Source: Clostridiales bacterium (GTDB lineage Bacteria; Bacillota_A; Clostridia; Christensenellales; Aristaeellaceae). Taken from it: a stretch of DNA of 9,182 nucleotides. The notes under the pieces are model-generated. The model saw only the letters and a list, made by a program, of their open reading frames with translations. It made no database searches and was not told the DNA's origin. A program made the position numbers and the translations under genes. Below are positions 5,855-9,182 of this stretch, piece by piece; the stretch's first letter is position 1; each line of letters opens with the position of its first letter. The stretch lies in the NCBI GenBank assembly GCA_024684665.1, contig JAIKWN010000083.1, positions 1 to 9,182 on the forward strand. The letters are read 5' to 3'.

Positions 5855-6621
5855 CCGATTCTCCCTCCCGTGAGCGCCGCAGCCGTCAGACAGATTTCCG
5901 CCACTTCCAGAAACCACCCGGCCAGATCCCCCGTCGCGCCCCCAAATTCCCGCAGGGCCATTCGTCGGTATCCCAAAACGGCAGCCGCAGCCACGGCAGC
6001 GCAAAGCAGCGCCGTCAGGATCCCGCTGCGCAGCCAGGCAGCGAAGCAGAGCAGCAAGTACGCAACGCAGAAGGCGCGGACGGTTCGCGTTTCCGCCGCG
6101 TGGGAAAAACCGTCCAGCATTCCGCCCGGCCTTGCAGAGGGGAGAGCCGTCATCGTGAGGGCGCTCATCGAGCGTGAAACGACGTAGACCGGAAACAACG
6201 TCGGCGCATCCACCGCCCGCGCTTCCGACAGCAGAGCCGCAGTCAGCAGCAGGTACGAAGCGCAGCCCATCACGGCGAACGCGCCCGACCGGCTGTCCTT
6301 CAGAACCCGGAGCTTTTCCTCCTTTGGTTTCCTGGAGACCAGTGCGTCCAGTGTATCCATGAAACCATCCATATGGATGCCACCGGTAACGATGAGCGGG
6401 ATCACCGCCGCGACCGCCCCCCGGAGAAGCGGCCCGAAGCTCAGGCGCTCCGAGAGCGACAGCCAGAGCCAGAGAGCGCCGCCCACCGCTGCACCGACCA
6501 ATGGAAAAAAGCACATGGCATATTTCCGGTTCCCGTCCGACCAGTCCACCCGTGGGACGGGAATACGGGAGTATGTGGAAAAAGCGATGAGCAGGGACCG
6601 GATAAACTGTTTCAATTCCAT
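5851..6621 (-). CDS. cobS: Adenosylcobinamide-GDP ribazoletransferase (cobalamin synthase)
   Basis: CobS is a membrane enzyme that joins adenosylcobinamide-GDP to alpha-ribazole (or its phosphate), giving adenosylcobalamin (or its phosphate) and GMP. The 256-residue length is normal. Family motifs are in order: FFPLVGAAVGG (38-48), the acidic GGIHMDGFMDTLDAL (80-94) that likely binds Mg, KDSRSGAFAVMG (108-119) and FGGATGDLAG (226-235). Several hydrophobic segments (around 62-79, 117-131, 185-197 and 199-217) agree with a polytopic inner-membrane protein. The ATG at 6621 lies inside the end of cobU (10-base overlap), with AGGG 9 bases upstream, so translation is probably coupled. It sits between the two CobU-like genes whose product it uses. 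Confidence 0.95.
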   Translation of the reverse strand: MELKQFIRSLLIAFSTYSRIPVPRVDWSDGNRKYAMCFFPLVGAAVGGALWLWLSLSERLSFGPLLRGAVAAVIPLIVTGGIHMDGFMDTLDALVSRKPKEEKLRVLKDSRSGAFAVMGCASYLLLTAALLSEARAVDAPTLFPVYVVSRSMSALTMTALPSARPGGMLDGFSHAAETRTVRAFCVAYLLLCFAAWLRSGILTALLCAAVAAAAVLGYRRMALREFGGATGDLAGWFLEVAEICLTAAALTGGRIG

Positions 6622-7127
6622 GGCACAGTTCCCTTCAGCGGAACGGGAATGGAATACACCACTTCCGTCACAAAATCAGAAAGCGCAGCTGCCTCCCGGT
6701 TGATACCGGCGAGCAGGTGCAGATATGACGCGGTCATCTCCGGATAACGGACACCGTCCGAAAACACGTCTCCCGTCACAATCACGAGATTCCCGCAGCG
6801 CCCTGCCAGCGCACGGAGCGCAGGGACGATCCGTTCCACATCCCCGCCCCCGAACAACTCATTGGCAACAAGATTCGGCAGATCCTCCAGTAATACCGTG
6901 CTCCCGGATTCAACCGGGGCTGAAAACAGGTCCATCGGCCATTCCAGGGTCTGGAATCCAAGGTCCGCGCGTTGTGCCCGGTGTCTTAGAACCCGTTCTT
7001 TGGATTCCCCGTCAAAGGCCCGCATGGTCGCAAGGTATATGCGCTTTCCAGATGGCAGGCGGGAAACCTGCTCTTCCGCGAAAGCGGATTTCCCGCTTCC
7101 GCTTCCGCCGATGACGAGCGCGGTCAT
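6612..7127 (-). CDS. cobU: CobU-type adenosylcobinamide kinase / guanylyltransferase, divergent C-terminus
   Basis: CobU phosphorylates adenosylcobinamide and then transfers GMP to it. This 171-residue protein has an intact P-loop, GGSGSGKS (7-14), and the RHRAQR segment (48-53), whose H49 fits the guanylylated histidine of known CobU (His46 in Salmonella, from memory). The position of the usual TNEVG(x)GIVP motif reads VTGDVFSDGVRYP (117-129), and the C-terminus ends VYSIPVPLKGTVPWN rather than the common SGIG(V/L)xIK. This is a clear departure, although length and overall order fit. GGAGG lies 6 bases before the ATG, which overlaps the cobT stop (7124-7127). The missing motif is present in the short CobU-like protein encoded two genes downstream. 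Confidence 0.88.
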   Translation of the reverse strand: MTALVIGGSGSGKSAFAEEQVSRLPSGKRIYLATMRAFDGESKERVLRHRAQRADLGFQTLEWPMDLFSAPVESGSTVLLEDLPNLVANELFGGGDVERIVPALRALAGRCGNLVIVTGDVFSDGVRYPEMTASYLHLLAGINREAAALSDFVTEVVYSIPVPLKGTVPWN

Positions 7128-8173
7128 ACGGTGCCTCCCCGCTCTGTATAGGGAGCCATGCCGAGGGCGTCGAAGGTATGGCGGCCGGCATAAACCGCCA
7201 GCGCCATATCGAGTAGTGACAGAAGCGCCACGGCTCCCGTTCCCTCCCCGAGCGCCAAATCCGCGTGAATGGCCGCCGAAAGGTCAAGCTCTTGAAGAAT
7301 GCGCGCGGCAGCCTGTTCCCGCCCCAGATGGGAAGCCAACATAAAATGCCGCGTCTCCGGGCAGATCCTGACCGCCGCCAGCGCGGCTGCCTCTGTGATC
7401 ACGCCGTCCATGATGATGGGCACGCGGAAGGTCATACCGCCAAGGAACGCGCCGGCCATGGCGCACAGTTCCAGCCCTCCGACCTTTGACAGTACGTCCA
7501 GAGGATCGCGAGGGTCGGGGCGGTTCACGGCAAGCGCACGGCGGACAGCTGCCCGCTTTCGCTGGAGTCCCTCATCGGAGAGGCCTGCTCCACGGTCCAC
7601 GGCTTCCTCTACCGGCATGCCGAGGAGCACACAGCAGATGGCTGCAGTTGCGGTGGTGTTGCCGATGCCCATCTCCCCGACAGCGATCAGCCTTTCTCCC
7701 CTCTCCGCGCATTCACGCACGAGAGTGATCCCGCCCTGAATCGCATCCTCCGCTTCCGTCCGGGTCATGGCCGGTCCTTCGGAAAGGTCCTCCGTGCCAT
7801 ACCGGGTTTTCCGCAGGAGGATTCCCGGAACATCCGAAACCATGCCTGCGTCCACTGCAGTCACAGGCGTACCGGATACAGCAGCCATCCGGTTCACATT
7901 CGATTCGCCCCTGGCGATCGCCCCCGCCACGAGAGCGGTGACGCTCTGCTCCGTCTGGGTGACGCCCTTCCTGACCACGCCGTGATCTCCACAGAAAATG
8001 AGCGTGCGACGGGGCACGAGGCGGGCGTCCGCTGTCCCCTGGATCCCCGCGATCCGCACGATCAGATCCTCAAGCAGGCCCAGGGAATGAAGGGGCTTGG
8101 CGACGGCATTCCAGCGAGCTTTCGCTTCCCCCATCGCTGTTTCATCAGGCAAATGTACCGTATAATTCAGCAT
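7124..8173 (-). CDS. cobT: Nicotinate-nucleotide--dimethylbenzimidazole phosphoribosyltransferase
   Basis: CobT activates the lower base: nicotinate mononucleotide plus dimethylbenzimidazole gives alpha-ribazole phosphate and nicotinate. From ATG at 8173 it has 349 residues, the usual size. Motifs visible are KPLHSLGLLEDL (26-37), CGDHGVVRKGV (61-71), GEMGIGNTT (166-174), GGLELCAMAGAFLG (232-245) and LGEGTGA (308-314), whose E310 matches the catalytic glutamate (Glu317 in Salmonella). I preferred 8173 to the longer start at 8215 because GAGG lies 5 bases before it and the protein then begins in the usual way; the 14 extra residues have no ribosome binding site. The gene follows cbiB by 64 bases and overlaps cobU by 4. 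No bluB is present here, so the base may come from elsewhere. Confidence 0.95.
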   Translation of the reverse strand: MLNYTVHLPDETAMGEAKARWNAVAKPLHSLGLLEDLIVRIAGIQGTADARLVPRRTLIFCGDHGVVRKGVTQTEQSVTALVAGAIARGESNVNRMAAVSGTPVTAVDAGMVSDVPGILLRKTRYGTEDLSEGPAMTRTEAEDAIQGGITLVRECAERGERLIAVGEMGIGNTTATAAICCVLLGMPVEEAVDRGAGLSDEGLQRKRAAVRRALAVNRPDPRDPLDVLSKVGGLELCAMAGAFLGGMTFRVPIIMDGVITEAAALAAVRICPETRHFMLASHLGREQAAARILQELDLSAAIHADLALGEGTGAVALLSLLDMALAVYAGRHTFDALGMAPYTERGGTV

Positions 8174-8227
8174 TCGCGCCTCACCGGAACCCATTCGGGT
8201 TAATAAGGTCCCCATTCTTCAAAATTG

Positions 8228-8241
8228 CTGAGAAAGCTCAG
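8228..8241 (-). other. Small hairpin at the cbiB stop codon
   Basis: On the minus strand, CTGAG, a four-base loop CTTT and CTCAG can pair (5-bp stem), followed closely by CAATTTT. The stem includes the TGA stop codon of cbiB. It is too short for a strong terminator, and cobT clearly belongs to the same pathway, so at most it might attenuate or stabilise the message. Chance is possible. Confidence 0.25.
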
Positions 8242-9179
8242 TCCAGGAATCCTGCGGCAGCGATCAGCCCCGCCGCAAGAAAAGCCGTGATGTACAGAAG
8301 ATGGACAACCCGGTTGATATCCTCTGGAACCGCTGGACGGACATCGTCTCCCAGCGTCGGCTTTTCCACCATCTTGCCAAAATAGGTGTGCGTCCCGCCC
8401 AGCCGGATGCCCAGCGCACCGGCCGCTGCAGCCTCCGGCCAACCGCTGTTGGGACTCGCGTGATTCGCATGGTCGCGGCGGACGATGCGCACAGCGTTTT
8501 TCGCGTCCAGTCCCGTCAGCGCGGCTGCTGCACAGAGCAGGAAAGCCGTCAGTCGTGCGGGAACATAATTCATCACATCGTCAAGGCGCGCACCGCTCCA
8601 GCCGATGTCCATGTACCGTTCGTCCCGGTAGCCCACCATGGAATCCAGCGTGCTTACCGCCTTAAAGCCCCAGAGTAGCACCGGCCCACCCAAGGCAGCC
8701 CAGAACATCGGGGAAACGACACCGTCGCCGGCGTTTTCTGCGACCGTTTCGACCGTGGCTTTCACGATCTCCTCCTCCGTCAGAGCACCGGTATCCCTGC
8801 CAACAATGCGGGCAACCTGTTTTCTTCCGGCCTCTACCCCATCCGCCAGCGCCCGCCTGACGCCATGCGCCTCCCCGGCCAGATCCTTCACGGCGATACC
8901 GAGCCAGAAAAGGACCGCCATCACAGCGAGGCACGGAATGCGTCCAAAGCATCCCGCTACGAAAACGATCAGCCACGCACCCCCCGCGGCCAGCGCGACC
9001 GATGACGCAGTCAGAACCACGGAAGAACGGCGCAGATTCCCTCCGCGCCGACGAAGCCACGCCTCCGCGAAAGCGATATATCTTCCGATCAGCCGGACCG
9101 GATGAAACGTCATCGGTGGATCACCCAGCAGGAGGTCCAGCAGAAAGCCGAGGAGAAGGGCGAGAATCCTGTCCGGCAT
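8238..9179 (-). CDS. cbiB: Adenosylcobinamide-phosphate synthase (CbiB)
   Basis: CbiB is a membrane enzyme that attaches aminopropanol or its phosphate to adenosylcobyric acid, forming adenosylcobinamide (phosphate). The protein has 313 residues, about full length. It opens with LLLDLLLGDP-type sequence and HPVRLIGR (26-33), followed by VARIVGRDTGAL (122-133), VETVAENAGDGVVSP (143-157), DSMVGYRDERY (179-189), RLDDVMNYVPARLTA (198-212) and DHANHASPNSGWPEA (236-250), all CbiB signatures. Several hydrophobic segments fit a polytopic protein. The ATG at 9179 is only 3 bases from the window edge, so no ribosome binding site can be judged and a longer start cannot be excluded. Upstream genes or a cobalamin riboswitch would lie outside the window. 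Confidence 0.93.
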   Translation of the reverse strand: MPDRILALLLGFLLDLLLGDPPMTFHPVRLIGRYIAFAEAWLRRRGGNLRRSSVVLTASSVALAAGGAWLIVFVAGCFGRIPCLAVMAVLFWLGIAVKDLAGEAHGVRRALADGVEAGRKQVARIVGRDTGALTEEEIVKATVETVAENAGDGVVSPMFWAALGGPVLLWGFKAVSTLDSMVGYRDERYMDIGWSGARLDDVMNYVPARLTAFLLCAAAALTGLDAKNAVRIVRRDHANHASPNSGWPEAAAAGALGIRLGGTHTYFGKMVEKPTLGDDVRPAVPEDINRVVHLLYITAFLAAGLIAAAGFLD

Positions 9180-9182
9180 ATC

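Noticed and set aside
5855..6514. N-terminal extension (about 220 residues) of the short CobU-like frame
   Set aside because: It is Gly/Arg-rich shadow of cobS in another frame. The family-like protein starts at 5854 with a good ribosome binding site and an ATGA overlap.
8174..8237. Cobalamin riboswitch between cbiB and cobT
   Set aside because: The gap is only 64 bases, far shorter than a B12 riboswitch, and I see no B12-box-like element. One may lie upstream of the window.

Overview
The window looks like a chromosomal segment from an anaerobic Clostridia-type Firmicute. The reasons are family-level sequence resemblance only: a short CobU-like paralogue of the kind found in clostridial cobalamin operons, a PAP2-like remnant of clostridial type, and GGAGG-type ribosome binding sites. 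No rRNA or other taxonomic marker is present. Every gene I can support lies on the minus strand, so the functional order runs from high to low coordinates.

Positions 4950-9179 hold six tightly packed cobalamin genes: cbiB, cobT, cobU, cobS, a short CobU-like gene and a cobC-type phosphatase. They cover attachment of the aminopropanol arm, activation of the lower base, activation of adenosylcobinamide with GTP, joining of the two halves and removal of the last phosphate (nucleotide-loop assembly). From cobT to cobC each gene overlaps the next by 4 or 10 bases, so they are almost certainly one translationally coupled unit. The two CobU-like proteins are degenerate in complementary ways: one keeps the P-loop and lacks the C-terminal NEVG motif, the other keeps NEVG and has lost the P-loop.

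Positions 2052-4850 encode a secreted 932-residue caspase-like (C14) protease. It has a signal peptide, an acidic repeat segment, several fibronectin-III-like domains, a bacterial Ig-like domain, a caspase domain with an intact His/Cys dyad, and an EF-hand-like loop near the C-terminus. It has its own convincing promoter, whose -35 box sits on the stop codon of cobC.

Positions 1-2051 are a scarred, less GC-rich region. A nearly intact IS630-family element (244-1370) carries a DDE transposase split between two frames. On one side it abuts the frameshifted N-terminal remnant of a PAP2-like membrane phosphatase (1371-1550). On the other side (1-243) I cannot find the rest of that gene, which points to deletion or rearrangement around the insertion. 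Between the remnant and the protease are a perfect 15-bp inverted repeat and a short segment resembling part of the transposase, but no supported gene.
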